DNA from: Piliocolobus tephrosceles | Taxonomy: Eukaryota > Chordata > Mammalia > Primates > Cercopithecidae | Length of the DNA stretch: 64,000 nt | Direction: 5' to 3' | NCBI RefSeq assembly: GCF_002776525.5 | Contig: NC_045439.1 | Span: 161,541,485 to 161,605,484, forward strand | In this document: positions 49,946 through 62,226 of the stretch, in pieces | Layout of the letters: every line of letters begins with the position of its first letter | Position numbering within the stretch: position 1 is the first letter of the stretch | Position numbers and translations under genes: made by a program | The notes under the pieces: model-generated | The model's input: the letters and a program-made list of their open reading frames with translations, nothing else | What the model was told of the DNA's origin: nothing | Databases searched by the model: none

Positions 49946-50384
49946 TCTCCTATGTGGAGACGACATATTTCTATAAGCAATGAAGGAACAATAAATCATC
50001 GTCTAATTGATTTTTAAAGTACTCAGATTTTGGCACAGAAAATTAGCGTTTAGGGCAGAGTATGATAAATGCTTATATTCCCCTGAAGCCTATAGGTGTG
50101 GTACAGGTGTTGGAGGTGGAAGCATGCAAGCGTCAGAGTCTTCATGAAACAGGGGACCTTATAGGCCATGTGCACCTAAGTAGGAGGGATGTGCTGGGCA
50201 GAGGAAGATAAGAATGCCAGAAAGAGTCCTGGAAAGGGGGTAGCTGGGCGAGTTCAGCACCTCACAGAGACACGAAGGTGATGCCAGGGAGATGACAGCT
50301 CCAGTGTTGAAAAACAATATTGTCATTAACAACTGCACTCCACTGCACTGCATGCCTATCCAGAAACGAGGGGGAACACACCAG

Positions 50385-50551
50385 AGGAATACAGGCCCAT
50401 GCCACCACGCTCAGCTAATTGTTTAGTATTTTTTGTAGAGACAGCATTTTTGCATACTGCCCAGGCTGGTCTCGAACTCTTGGGCTCAAGTGATCCTCCT
50501 GCCTCGGCCTCCCAAAGTGCTGGGGTTACCGGTGTGGGCCACTGTGCCTGG
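50385..50551 (-). repeat. Alu arm fragment, antisense
   Basis: From 'acaggcccatgccaccacgc' to 'gtgtgggccactgtgcctgg'. Confidence 0.8.
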
Positions 50552-51009
50552 AGGAACAAAGTTACTTGACAATATTAAAGAAACAGTTATCACACCCTTA
50601 CATAAATCTATGAATAGCACTTATAAGATATTTTCTAAGAATTTTTTGGAAGTGATAGAAATGTAAAATTCTCAGTGGATTTACTACACTGTTGAGATTG
50701 CAATACTTACATGGTGTAAGACTAACTTTCTGAATGATTATGACAAATGAAATCATAAATGCCATTTTTGGTTTTCGGAATATGAAAATACACGGGATGA
50801 GGCGCCCCTCATGCTTCCGCCAAACGGAACGTCTTTGGTTTCTTGCCTTAGGATCCACCTAGCTCCTACCTTTAACATTCCTTTCCACCTCTACTGTTTA
50901 TTGCTATGTGTTAGTCTCCCTTTTCTGTAAGAAAGGCATAAATCTGGAGTGCTTTTTTCCAAATATTCCCGCAGAAAGCCACCTTGCCAAGCACAGAATC
51001 TTATCAGTG

Positions 51010-52000
51010 CCTAGGAGTTCAGCCGACTTAGCACGAAGAGTGCGATGAAAGGGCTGCTTTCAGCAAACCGTCTCAACCCTGGGCGACGGCGGCCACGGGA
51101 GGTCAGGCAGCGCTGGAGGAAACCTGCACTGGGTAGAAACGGCCGGAGGAAGGCGGCCCGCGGGCTGGCTCTCCAGGTGCAACCCCGGGGACCTTTCTTC
51201 AGGCTCCCGGCGGGATCCCCAGCCTCCCCTCCCCCTCGGAGCTCCGCCCCCTTCCTGGCCTCAAACTCCGAGTCCATTCAAACCTCGCCTTCCTCGCCCT
51301 GCGCGTTGTCAGGCGTGCAACTGGGGAAACTCCTCCCCGCCGGGACCGCCTCAGAGGCGCTGCCAGAGGACGGCCGCCCGGCTGCCCCCGCCTCTCAGCG
51401 CGGCGACCGCACGGCGCTCACAGCCCCGGCCTGGGCACCCGCGCCCGCTCGCGGCTCCAGGCGGGGTGGGCGGCGCCGCGCCAGGGGGTCCCCGGCGCCC
51501 ATTGCGCCCCCTCCCGGCTGCGCGGACCGGCGCCAGTGCGCGGGCGGGGGCGGCGCGCCGCGGAGGGCCGGCGTCCCGTGTGCGTCCCGTGTGCGCCCCG
51601 CGGGGGCGCGGCCAGCGCCGGAGTAGACTCCTGTCCCGCCCGCCGCCAGCAGCCTCGGAGGAAGCCAGGGCAAAGAGGGCCGGCGGGGACGAGGTCTGCG
51701 CTGCAGGAAGCCGCGCCCGGCCGAGGCCCCGGACCCTGCGCCCCGAGCTCCACCGCACCATGGCCCCGAAGCTGCTGCTCCTCCTCTGCCTGTTCTCGGG
51801 CTTGCACGCGCGGTAAGTGGCGCGGGGGCCGCATCCCCGGAGGCCCCGAGCTGGGCGACAGGGCGGCGGGGGGCGCTGTCTGTCGGAGTCCCTGGCGCGC
51901 CAGCCGTCGGCTGGGCTGCGGCACGGGCCGGGAGGGGACGGGGAAGTCGGCCCACACCTCACCTGTCCCAGCTCCCTTAGACGCGGTCGTCTGCTTTCTC
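51010..52000 (+). promoter_or_regulatory. GABRG3: GABRG3 CpG-island promoter and 5' UTR
   Basis: Strongly GC-rich and CpG-dense; more than a dozen CpGs in the 60 bases from 51541. It spans the start codon of GABRG3. No TATA box is visible near the start codon, so dispersed initiation is expected, and the transcription start cannot be fixed from sequence. GC-box-like 'ccccctcccgg', 'ggcggggg' and 'gggcggcgcc' occur at 51470-51560. A direct repeat of 'gcgtcccgtgt' lies at 51571-51592. Confidence 0.8.
51760..51812 (+). CDS. GABRG3: GABRG3 coding exon 1 (signal peptide)
   Basis: 53 coding bases of GABA-A receptor gamma-3. The start codon has a good context (gcaccATGg). It encodes MAPKLLLLLCLFSGLHA plus the first two bases of an Arg codon: a typical signal peptide with a Lys, a leucine core and a small-residue cleavage zone, directing the subunit into the ER. 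The donor gtaagt at 51813 is strong. Gamma subunits assemble with alpha and beta subunits and form the benzodiazepine site with alpha. The gene lies downstream of GABRA5 on the same strand, as in the conserved 15q12 cluster. The frame upstream of this ATG is also open for about 98 codons, but without an in-frame ATG that I can find. Confidence 0.95.
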
Positions 52001-52365
52001 CTCTGCAGCCGGGAGTGTGGGGACTCAGATGAATGGCTCGTCTCCTGAGGCTTTTAGGATCTGGTGATTTTAAGGGGTTTTGAAAACCAGGATCATGGGG
52101 CAGGGGCCATTTCTGGCTCCTTACGGACCCCTAATTCCCACCTCAGCTGTTTCAGGGGCTCACACACACACACACTTTGGCTGACATTCTCTGTCATTTC
52201 CATCACTCTGAAATTTCCAAGAACCCGGGCACCGTGGTTCTAACTGCCCAGTTTAGACCTGGCTGGAAAGAGCTAATGCATTGGAGGCAGGTGCCGGGGG
52301 ATTGGGACCAGGTGGGCAGCAGAGAGCCCTGCTTGTCTGAGAGGACTCCCCGCCCAGGTCCTGCA

Positions 52366-52391
52366 AACACACACACACACACACACACACC
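52366..52391. repeat. (CA)n microsatellite
   Basis: About 12 CA dinucleotides. A shorter CA tract lies at 52161-52175. Confidence 0.9.
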
Positions 52392-54615
52392 TACCTTCCA
52401 GATCAGCCACTTTCACACACAGGAACACACGCACTCCCACCCCCATAAAGCACGCATGTTGAAATGGATAATAAGGCTTCTGCCTGGTAATGTAAGAAAT
52501 TATCTCACCATAAATTCCGCAACCTTCCTCCCAGAACACCAGCCAGCTTATGGGAGCTCAGAATCACTCCAGAAGAGGCGAAGAGGGCGCATGAGGATAC
52601 GAAGACTGTGGGACCCAAAGGGTTAAACCCTGTTGCTGTAAACACAACTGGAGATTCTGGGTTTAGTTTCTTTAATTCTGTCTCTCTGGCTGGATGTCTG
52701 GCTAGAACTTGCAGATTGCCCTGTGATTTAAAAATCGGAGCAGTGTCTGGCCTTCCCCTTTCCCCACCCTAGGCAGCTCAGCGTGCCCCTAGCCCCTAAA
52801 CCCTCTTGTTTTGACGCTTCTCCATTTCCTGGCTCTGGGAGCCAGAGAATCAGAGGGCATCCTTGCGCGCACAAGCCTGGCCACCATCAGGCCTTTTCAT
52901 TCATATTTGTGAACTCTCAAGGAATTAGGAAGACACATGAATAAATCCTACTAAACATCAAGAGGCCCCCAGGTCTCCTGCTGAACTGGGCAGAGGTGCT
53001 TACCCTGAGGAAGGAAGCCCGGGCCCTCCCCCTTGCCACTGCTCCTCTTCGCTGAGTTGAGTGTGGAAGCCGACTCCACCGGTGACTCACCGGCAACTCT
53101 TTCAAAGAGACAGAGCACTCCTTGGGCCTTTCAGCTGAAGTTTCTTTCTATCTAAAGAGGCAGCTGGTGAAAGAAATGGAAATATGCCTTCTGAGGTTGC
53201 TTATTCCTGGTTGTGTCTGTTCAGAGGCAGAGAGGGAGGTAGACAGCACCGGGCATAACGTTGAGGCCAGCAGTCACATCTCTGCCACCTTTCTATTGCC
53301 ACCAACTCAAACGAGTGACCAGCCCTTCGGGTTCGGTAATCAACTGTTTAGATCTCTGGATTCTTAACATTCTAAAAGAAACACAGACTGTCGTCCTCAC
53401 TACTGCATGTGCTTAGTAGGAAGATACCTTAGCCTCTGCCTTAAAACAGTCCGGTTACTGGGGATTCCCAAATATACGCAGAATCTCTTGGGATTCTTCA
53501 TCCTTCCATTCTGCGAAGACAGACATAATGATTTTCATTTGTTCTGTATTTGGGTTGGTTTCCCAGCTTTCATAATAGAGCTTGCAGATCAGTTAAAAAA
53601 TCCCAATTTTATACTAACTTTATTGCTATATGCCTCTTCTCCGAGAGTGTCTTTGTTCTCTGAATGGGTTGTACAGACACGTGAAACAATCTGATGTGCA
53701 GTGTCATCTTTCAAAACTGTTTTGAATTCGGAGGGGCTTCTCATTTGCACTCTCAGTTCCTTCCTGCTGTGGGAGTTCCTTGGATAAGGGTCTGATGTCT
53801 GTGCTTTGTGGTGATGGCTCAGCACCTCCCCAGAAGGGGGGCTCCCCATTTTGACACCCATGGGCTTCATAAAACGCACCGATTCCCACTCAGACCTTGG
53901 TGATGCCTTAACTGCTTTCTGAGGTTTAGGAACTCCTTTTCATGTTTAAAAATACTTCAGACTTTTTCTTGGTCCTTCTGCTTTAAGCAAAGGTGTAAGA
54001 CATGAAGATAACATCGGAGGGTTGTATTTTTACAATGACAATACATCACTGATTTATTTTTAAGAAAAAGCTAATTGCAGTAATGGTGTTCAGGATCCAA
54101 CAATGCAAGTAACAGTGCTCATAAAGACTGTATATAATTCACTTAGAATTTAGGGAAAGAAAATATTTCTATATTCTCCACATTCTAATGGGTCCTCTGA
54201 GATGAGATTTCGTTTTCATCAAAGCAAGGATTTTCCTGTGGGCCTGATGGTCTGGCACTAGCAATGTGAGGCTTCTGTTTTATTTTCAGGATTTGAGGGA
54301 GAAGGGTGCTCACAGCCCAGGGACCTAGAGCATCTCGACCTCACTCTTCCCACTGCCTGCCCAACCCGGTTACACAGCTGGGGCCCTGATATGCCTCCTG
54401 AAAGGGTGGAAGAGAACGTTTCTGCTTTCTTTTTCTTGGTCCCCCTCACTGCCACCTGTACTGGCCTCTAAGGAGGAAGCTCTTGCAATTTCAGGAAAAC
54501 CCTCTCATCACCACTAGAGGGAGAATTAGGCTTATTAGAATACCTGTAAGTAGCTGGAAGTAATTTTCAAAAACGAAGGCTGCGTACACAGAGAATGATG
54601 AAAAGCTGGTTACTG

Positions 54616-55258
54616 GCCGGGCGCGGTGGCTCAAGCCTGTAATCCCAGCACTTTGGGAGGCCGAGACGGGCGGATCATGAGGTCAGGAGATCGAGACCAT
54701 CCTGGCTAACACAGTGAAACCCCGTCTCTACTAAAAAATACAAAAAAAACCCGAGCCGGGCGAGGTGGCGGGCGCCTGTAGTCCCAGCTACTCGGGAGGC
54801 TGAGGCAGGAGAATGGCGTAAACCCGGGAGGCGGAGCTTGCAGTGAGCTGAGATCCGGCCACTGCACTCCAGCCCGGGCAACAGAGGGAGACTCCCTCTA
54901 GGGACATGGATGCAGCTGGAAACCATCATTCTTAGCAAACTATCACAAGAAGAGAAAACCAAACACCGCATGTTCTCACTCATAGGCGGGAACTGAACAA
55001 TGAGCTCACTTGGACTCGGGAAGGGGAACATCACACACTGGGGCCTATCATGGGGAGGGGGGAGGGGGGAGGGATTGCACTGGGGAGTTATACCTGATAT
55101 AAATGATGAATTGATGGGTGCTGACGAGTTGATGGGTGCAGCACACCAACATGGCACATGTATACATATGTAACCTGCACGTTATGCACATGTACCCTAG
55201 AACTTAAAGTATAATAAAAATAAAATAAAATAAATAAATAAATAAATAAATAAAAAAA
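54616..55258 (+). mobile_element. Chimeric AluYR-L1 retrotransposed element
   Basis: 54616-54900 is an AluYR-like sequence ('gctcaagcctg', 'gagacgggcgg', 'gatccggccactgc') without its own A-tail. It is fused at 54898-54902 to the last part of an L1PA element ('gggacatggatgcagctgg' to 'cctagaacttaaagtataat'), ending in a (taaa)n/poly(A) tail. A single perfect 16-bp target-site duplication 'gaaaagctggttactg' encloses the whole (54600-54615 and 55259-55274), so both parts entered in one event. Confidence 0.9.
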
Positions 55259-55680
55259 GAAAAGCTGGTTACTGTGCTCGGTTTGTGTGGATGTGACTAT
55301 CAGGGCCATAGACAATAACGGGGTGTGGAGTCTGTGGTCTGGCTCTGTAGTGGTGGGGATAGGAGGGGAGGAGAATGGGAGGGGAGGCGAAGAAGAGAGA
55401 GGGGAAGAGACAGAGACAGCAGAAGGAGGGAGGAAGGCACCTGGGCTGAATCGCCAAGTGTCCTGAGCATGTTGTGCCAGATTCTGCTGAGATGAGCTAC
55501 CAGCCTCTCCTCACTGCCCCAGATGCCCTTGCTCTGTAGTGATTTGCCCCGTCCTGTGGGCAGTGCTTGATTCCCAGCTATCTAAATGCTTCAACCTGCT
55601 CTTTATAAGTTTTAAAAAATTTTTTGCAAGATGATAAAATTAACATTTCTGATAATACTCCTGATGACATGAAATATTTT

Positions 55681-55999
55681 TATTTGAAAATTTATTATTA
55701 TTATTATTATTGTTTGAGATAGAGTCTTGCTCTGTTGCCCAGGCTGGAGTGCAATGGCACTATCTCAGCTCACTGCAACCTCTGCCTCCTGGGTTCAAGC
55801 AATTCTCCTGCCTCAGCCTCCGGAATAGCCAGGACTACAGGCATGTGCCACCATGCCCAGCTACTTTTTTGTATTTTTAGTAGAGACAAGGTTGCACGCT
55901 GTTGGCCAGGCTGGTCTTGAACTCCTGACCTCAGATGACCCACTCACCTCAGCTTCCCAAAGTGTTGGGTTTAGAGGCGTGAACCACCATGCCCGGCCA
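55681..55999 (-). mobile_element. Alu element, antisense
   Basis: Antisense Alu preceded by a (tta)n tail. 18-bp target-site duplication 'gatgacatgaaatatttt' at 55663-55680 and 56000-56017. Confidence 0.94.
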
Positions 56000-57850
56000 G
56001 ATGACATGAAATATTTTAGAGTAACATTTAAAATTCTGTAGTATTACTTGTAAATGTTCACTTTTATAAATAATGAAATGCAACATATTCCTTACTGAAT
56101 ATGTGCCCCACATTTAAAAGTTTCTATCGATCATGAATATCAAATGTGCATAAAAATCAACAGCAATTTATAGTTTTCTATGGATGATTTAATTTAACCT
56201 TCTAGCCAATAGGTACTCAAGAAATAGAATTACAGTTTAAGATCAGCCTAGGAAAAACATAAGTGGGGAAGTCATTCTTTGAGACATATATTGTATACTC
56301 ATTGTCAAGATCTCTCACTTATGTACATGTTCATCCAGGTTTAGACTATCTGGCCAACACTCTAGCCTACATTATGGCTAATAGTTAACACACTTTAAAA
56401 GACTCGTGTGTGTATTACGTAAGTATGCATATGTGTATATATGAAGGCCTAAATTAAGTAGCAAAAATGAACGTGAAAGTTTATTTTTTTAATTAACATC
56501 TTGTTAATTACAGATAATTTAGACAATTCTCAGAATTAAGTTCAAGAAACTTACATCCCAGAGCACAAGTGTCCTGACATGACACTAACATTCTGGCTCC
56601 CATCTGGGAAGCTAAACATAAAAGAGTTCATATCCAGTCAGGACAAATCTGCCTCCGTGCAGTTTTCAGTTCTTTTTATTATTCTCTTCTGTGAAGAAAA
56701 AGTTACTAAAGCATGCACACTGACAAACTAGAAAGGAAAAGGTTGGTTTATTTCACATGCTTTCTTGCTGGGGCCTACGATAGTCTGCTTGGAAATGCTG
56801 CTTTAAGGCAGAAAGAGACTGCTCTCTAAGCCCACATGACTATAGTGTTGAGATGGCCTCACTCATTGAGAAAACCAGCTTGTCAGGTACAAGTGTGTGT
56901 CAATTATAAACCTTTTTTTTTTAAAAAAAACCTAAACTGCAGAACCAAAAAAATAAACAATAAAAATAAAAAAATTAAAAAGTAAAACTAGCTGGTCATC
57001 CTGAGGCCTCTCCATTCAGGCAGTCCTGTCAGTGTGTGTCACCCGGGAGAGGAGGCGGTCCAGCTCCTCTCTGCACAAAACAAGCTCAGAGATGCCCAGG
57101 CGTTCACTGAGACTCATTTACTAAGAAGTCAGAATGTTGAAGATGTAATCGAAAGCTTAGTTTTTCATGTCTGTGTTAGCCTGCTGTGCAGAAGATGAAT
57201 TGGTTTGTGTTGACTGAGGCGTGTCAGATTGCCAGAGGGTCTTCACTAGTCACTAGCAGACATCTCTGTCCTTGCTTCCAACCTGAGTGCCGGCAAAGCA
57301 GACCCCCTCACAATGTCCAAGTGTCTGGACTCCCAGATTCCCGCCTCCAAGAGAAGCACAGAGTCAGACTCAACTATTTTGAATGAGTCCACTCTGCAAA
57401 AGCTAATCTCACCTTCAACTAAAATGAGGTCTTGGTGGTCAGGGGTGGAAACAACGTGATACAATCACTGTATGGAAAACCTCTAGAAGGTTTGTGCCTT
57501 GGCCTTCCCAGTCTCTCGGGGTGGATTCAGGGGTCGTGTTGCCTGCTGGTTAGCCCACTGGTATTGTTTACCTGCTACGTTGTCTGTAGTTTAACGGGCA
57601 AGGGGGATGGTCTTGTGACATTTAATGAAAACATACCTTGTTAATAGCAGTAGCATTCTTCCTATGGAATCATTCCTATTTTGTGTTTCTTTCTTTTTTA
57701 AAAAAAACTTTCAGGGTTTCACGTGTGTGGTTGGGCTGTGGGTACTGGGGACTTTCTACCCCTTTCATGGTACTTGGATAGGACAAACTTAGGCTCCTCC
57801 TAGAGCCACTGCTGCCACTTACTTGTCGCATTTTTGTGCTATAACTCCAG

Positions 57851-57999
57851 GTCCAGAGAGGTGGAAGAGGATGAATATGAAGATTCATCATCAAACCAAA
57901 AGTGGGTCTTGGCTCCAAAATCCCAAGACACTGATGTGACTCTTATTCTCAACAAGCTGCTAAGAGAATATGATAAAAAGCTGAGGCCGGATATTGGAA
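57851..57999 (+). CDS. GABRG3: GABRG3 coding exon 2 (start of extracellular domain)
   Basis: 149 bp. The first base completes Arg18, then SREVEEDEYEDSSSNQKW (an acidic, Ser-rich segment after the signal peptide), VLAPKSQDTD, and VTLILNKLLREYDKKLRPDI with the following Gly, the N-terminal helix and conserved LRPxxG motif of the Cys-loop receptor ligand-binding domain. The last base starts an Ile codon completed in the next exon. The acceptor is cag at 57848-57850 and the donor gtgagt at 58000. Gamma-3 is identified by the EEDEYEDSSSNQKWVLAPK segment; gamma-1 and gamma-2 differ there. Residue 21 is Glu (gag), where I recall Lys in the human protein. Later exons lie beyond the window. Confidence 0.96.
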
Positions 58000-60611
58000 G
58001 TGAGTGTTGTTTCTTGTTATTCTGATAGAAAAATATTCTGTAGTGATAGGTTTTAAAGGTTTTACTTTTGAGTAATTGTAAATTCCAAGAGGATGGCAAA
58101 GACAGTACAGGAAGGTCTCCTGTACTTGTCACACAATAGATAACTTAGTGGGATACCAAACCAGGAAACTGACGTTGGTGCCATGCAGGAGCATGGCTCT
58201 GTGTCATTTTACCCCATGTAGGCTTATGTGACGGTCCTTGAAATCAAGGTACAGAACTCCTCGTCAAGCGAAAGTGGATCTTGTGTTCCCCTTGCTATCC
58301 CTTTACTGTCACATCTGCTTCCTTCCCCCCAATTTCTAACCATTGTCAGCCTCAAATTTGTTCAATTTGTTCTTTATTTACTTTTTATTTATTTACTTTT
58401 TGTCACTTTGAGAATGTTACATATATGGAATCATTGGCCTTTTGAGACTGGCTTTTTTTTTTTTTTTCAGCAAAATGATTCTGAGATTCATTCAAGTTGT
58501 TTCACATGTCAGTAGTTTGTTCTTTTTTACTGCGGAATATTTGTTCGTGGTATGAGTGTATCACAGCTTCTTTAGCCATTCATCTATTGGGGAACATTTT
58601 GATTGTTTCCTGTTTTTGTCTATTGCAAATAAAATGACTGAGCACATTTGTATACAGGTTTCTATGTGAGCATAAGATTGTATTTTCTGGGATAAATGCC
58701 CAGGAGTACGATTGCTGGGTTGTATGGCAGAAGTATGTTTAATTGCTTAAGGCACCGTCAAACGCTTTTCCAAAGCGGATACACTATTTTTCGTTTCCAC
58801 CAGCAATATCTGAGAGATCCACTTTCTTTGTGTCCTCACCAGCAACTAGTATTTCCACGATTTTTTATGTTAGCTGTTCTAATAGGTATATATTTAATAG
58901 GTTGATATCTCATTGTTGTTTAATTTGCATTTCCCTAATTGTTAGTGATACTGAACTCCTCTTTTATTTATTTTTTTGCCATCAGTATATCCTTCTCATT
59001 GAATTGTCTCTTCATCTTATTTGCCCTTTTAAAAATTGGATTATTTGGTCTTATTTTGTTTTTTTACTACTGAGATTGAGAGTTCTCTATATATCCTAGG
59101 TATGATCCTTTATGTCAAATCCATAGCTTGCTTTTAATCCTTTTAATAGCATCTTTCACAGAGGAAAAGTTTTTAATATTGATGAAATCCAATTTTATTG
59201 ATTTTTCTTTTATGGAGCATGCTTTTAGAGTATTGTCTAAGAATTCTGTATGAAGCCCTAGCTCTTGAAGATTTTCTCCTTTGTGTTCTTCTGAAAGTTT
59301 TATAATTTCATCCTTTACATTTTAATTTGTTAACTGTTTTGATTTTTATATAAAATCAAAATGTAAGATTTAGATCTAATTTATTTTCCCCCACCCTCCA
59401 TGGATGCCCAATTACTCCAGCACCATTTGTTGGAGAGACTATCCTTCCTTGACTGAATTGCTTTTATGAAGTTGTCAAAAATCAGCTGACTTGACTGGTG
59501 TGGGTTATTTCTGGTTCTCTGTTTCGTTCTGTTTTATCTGTGTGTCTGTCACTCTGTCTATACCCACATTTTTTATTACCATAGCTGTATTATGTCTTCA
59601 AATTTTCTCAAGTAATTCAACCTCTTTATTCCTCCTTTTCAACATTAACTCATCTTAACTTCTTATAGTTCATATGCTTTTCGATATAAATTTTAGAGTA
59701 ATTTTTTCTGTAACTACAGAAAATTCCTGCTGGGATTTGGTAGGAGTTTGTTAAGTGTAGATATCAATCCGGAAAGAACTGGCATCTCTACTATGTTGCA
59801 TCTTCCAATCCATGCATATGATAGGTCTTTTCATTATTTAGATCTTCTTTATGTACTTATATCATTATATCAGTGGTTTCTAGTTTTCAAGAGCTATGTC
59901 CTGAATGTATTTTGTTAATTTATGACAAAGTATTGTTTTTTGCAGTGATCGTGAATAGTACTGTATTTTCACATTTCATTTTGCCTGTGTTAATTGCTAG
60001 TATAGTAAATACACTTGATTTTGGTATGTTGATGTGTTCTCTGACTTGCTGAACTTATTAGTAATAGAAGTTTGGGACTTTTTTTTGTTTTTGTGTTGGT
60101 AGGTTCCTTGGCATTTTCTATGTACACCATCATTGTCATCTGCAAATAGGGAGAGTGTTCATTCTTGCTCTCCAGTCTGGGTATCTTTTATTTATTTTTT
60201 CTTGCCTGTTGCACTGGCTAGAACGCCCAGCACTATGTTGAACAGCAGTGGTGTGAATGGACACCTCTGTCTTGTTCCAGATCTTGGGGCAAAGCCTTCA
60301 GTCTTTTCCCATAAAGTGTGAGATTAGCTGGCGGTATTTTGTACATGTTCTTTATCCAGTTGAGAAAGTTCTGTCTATTTCTAGTTTTCTGATACATTAA
60401 AAAAAAGTTTCATGATACTTAAAAAATCATGAATGGGCCTTGAATTTCACCAAAGGCTTCCTTTTACTGCATCAGTTGGTATGATTATATGATTATTTCT
60501 TCAGTCTGTCAATACGGTGGATTATATTAATTGATTTTCAAATATTGAATCAGTGTGGCATCCCTGGAGTAAATCCCACTTAGTCATGGTGTTTAATAAT
60601 ACCCTTTTAAG

Positions 60612-60928
60612 GCCGGGCGCAGTGGCTCAAGCCTTTAATCCCAGCACTTTGGGAGGCTGAGACGGGCGGATCACGAGGTCAGGAGATCGAGACCATCCTG
60701 GCTACCACGGTGAAACCCCGTCTCTACTAAAAAATACAAAGAACTAGCTGGAAAAAATACAAAGAACTAGCTGGGCGAGGTGGCAGGCGCCTGTAGTCCC
60801 AGCTACTCGGGAGGCTGAGGCAGGAGAATGGTGTGAACCTGGGAGGCAGAGCTCGCAGTGAGCCGAGATCCGGCCACTGCCCTCCAGCCTGGGCAACAGA
60901 GCGAGACTCTGTCTCAAAAAAAAAAAAC
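60612..60928 (+). mobile_element. AluYR-like element with small internal duplication, sense
   Basis: Monkey-type variants ('gctcaagcctttaatcc', 'gagacgggcgg', 'gatccggccactgc'). The segment 'aaaaatacaaagaactagct' is repeated in tandem at about 60729-60776. Short target-site duplication 'cttttaa' at both ends. Confidence 0.9.
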
Positions 60929-61385
60929 TCTTTTAAAAACCTCCTTTTGTATATTGCTGAATTCTATTTGCTAATATTTTGTTAAGGCTTTTTGCATTTC
61001 CATGTTTAAGGGACTATTTTCAGTCTTGGGTAATAGGAGCTTTATACAATGGGTTGGGAAGTACTCCCTCGTCTTCTGTTTTCTAGAAGAGATTATATAA
61101 GGGTTTGTGTTGATTCTTTAAATGTTTGATAAAATTCTCCAGTGATACCCTCTGGGCCAGGAGATTTCTTCTCTGGGAGTTTTTTCATTTCCTTAATTAG
61201 TCTATTCAAATGATCACTTTCATATTAAAGTTGTGGTGGTTTTTTCAAGAAATTGATCCATTTCTTTTAAGTTGTCAAACTTATGTGTTTAGCATTGTTC
61301 ATGATATTCCCGCATCATCTTTTATGATGTCTGTAGGACTTCCTCTTTTTGTCAGTCTTGCTAGAGGTTTATTTTATTGACCTTT

Positions 61386-61678
61386 TTTTTTGAGACGGAG
61401 TCTCGCTCTGTCGCCCAGGCTGGAGTGCAGTGGCTGGATCTCAGCTCACTGCAAGCCCCGCCTCCCGGGTTCCCGCCATTCTCCTGCCTCAGCCTCCTGA
61501 GTAGCTGGGACTACAGGCGCCGCCACCTCGCCCAGCTAGTTTTTTGTATTTTTTTTTTTTAGTAGAGACGGGGTTTCACCGTGTTAGCCAGGATGGTCTC
61601 CATCTCCTGACCTCGTGATCCGCCCATCTTGGCCTCCCAAAGTGCTGGGATTACTGGCTTGAGCCACCGCGCCCGGCC
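61386..61678 (-). mobile_element. AluYR-like element, antisense
   Basis: Near-intact antisense Alu ('ggctggatctcagctc', 'ctagttttttgt', 'ctggcttgagccacc'). Target-site duplication 'ttattgaccttttt' near 61374-61387 and 61679-61692. Confidence 0.92.
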
Positions 61679-62014
61679 TTATTGACCTTTTTAAAGAACC
61701 AACTTTTTGTGTGGTGGTACTTCCGTTATTTTTGTTCCCAATGACATCAATTTTGCTTTTATACTTATTATTTCCTTTATTTTTCTTCCTTTGGGCTTAT
61801 TTTGGTTTTCTTCTTTTTGAAGTAGAACTTAGATTCTTTGATTTGAGACTATTATTTTCTTATGTAAGGAACTTTTCCTTTCTGTAATTCTTTAACCTCA
61901 TCCCATGAATTTGGTATGTCATATTTTCATTTTCATTCAGTTCAATGTGTTTTTTAATTTCCCTTGAAATTTTTTGCTTTAACTCATGAATTATTTAGAA
62001 GCCTGTTTCGTAGG

Positions 62015-62226
62015 GGAACAGCAGACACTGGGGCCTATTTGAGGGTGGAGGATGGGAGGAGGGAAAGGATCAGGAAATATAACTAATGGGTACTTGGCTA
62101 ATTACCTGAGTGATGAAATAATGTGTACAACAAACCTCCATGACATGAGTTTATCTATACAAGAAACCTGCACATGTACCCCTGAAGTTAAAATAAAAGT
62201 TAAAAAAAAAAAACAAAAAAAAAACT
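62015..62226 (+). mobile_element. Short L1 3' end, sense
   Basis: 'gggaacagcagacactgggg', 'gtacttggctaattacctga', 'acctgcacatgtacccctga' and a poly(A) run at 62202-62224: the last about 200 bp of a primate L1, severely 5'-truncated, inserted in the antisense L1. Confidence 0.85.

Larger units (their letters stand above)
48811..51000. other. Intergenic stretch between the two CpG islands
   Basis: No gene seen. Contains a MIR (49368), an Alu (49668) and an Alu fragment (50385). The rest is single-copy, AT-rich sequence. Confidence 0.75.
51813..57850 (+). other. GABRG3: GABRG3 intron 1
   Basis: Starts gtaagt and ends 'gctataactccag'. Contains a CA repeat, an Alu-L1 chimeric insertion and one further Alu. 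Otherwise single-copy (52400-54590 and 56020-57850) with no gene recognised. 56900-56990 is an A/T-rich low-complexity tract. Confidence 0.9.

Noticed and set aside
51045..51626. 193-codon + frame upstream of GABRG3, considered as an upstream ORF or separate protein
   Set aside because: Low-complexity translation from a CpG island and no family resemblance. Whether it is transcribed is unknown.
51466..51759. In-frame N-terminal extension of GABRG3
   Set aside because: The frame is open upstream of the ATG, but the upstream start would be gtg. The ATG at 51760 has a strong context and begins a normal signal peptide.
51351..51962. Long minus-strand frames of 179-203 codons over the GABRG3 promoter
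   Set aside because: GC-rich CpG-island sequence lacks stop codons by composition. Translations are Arg/Pro/Ala-rich with no domain.
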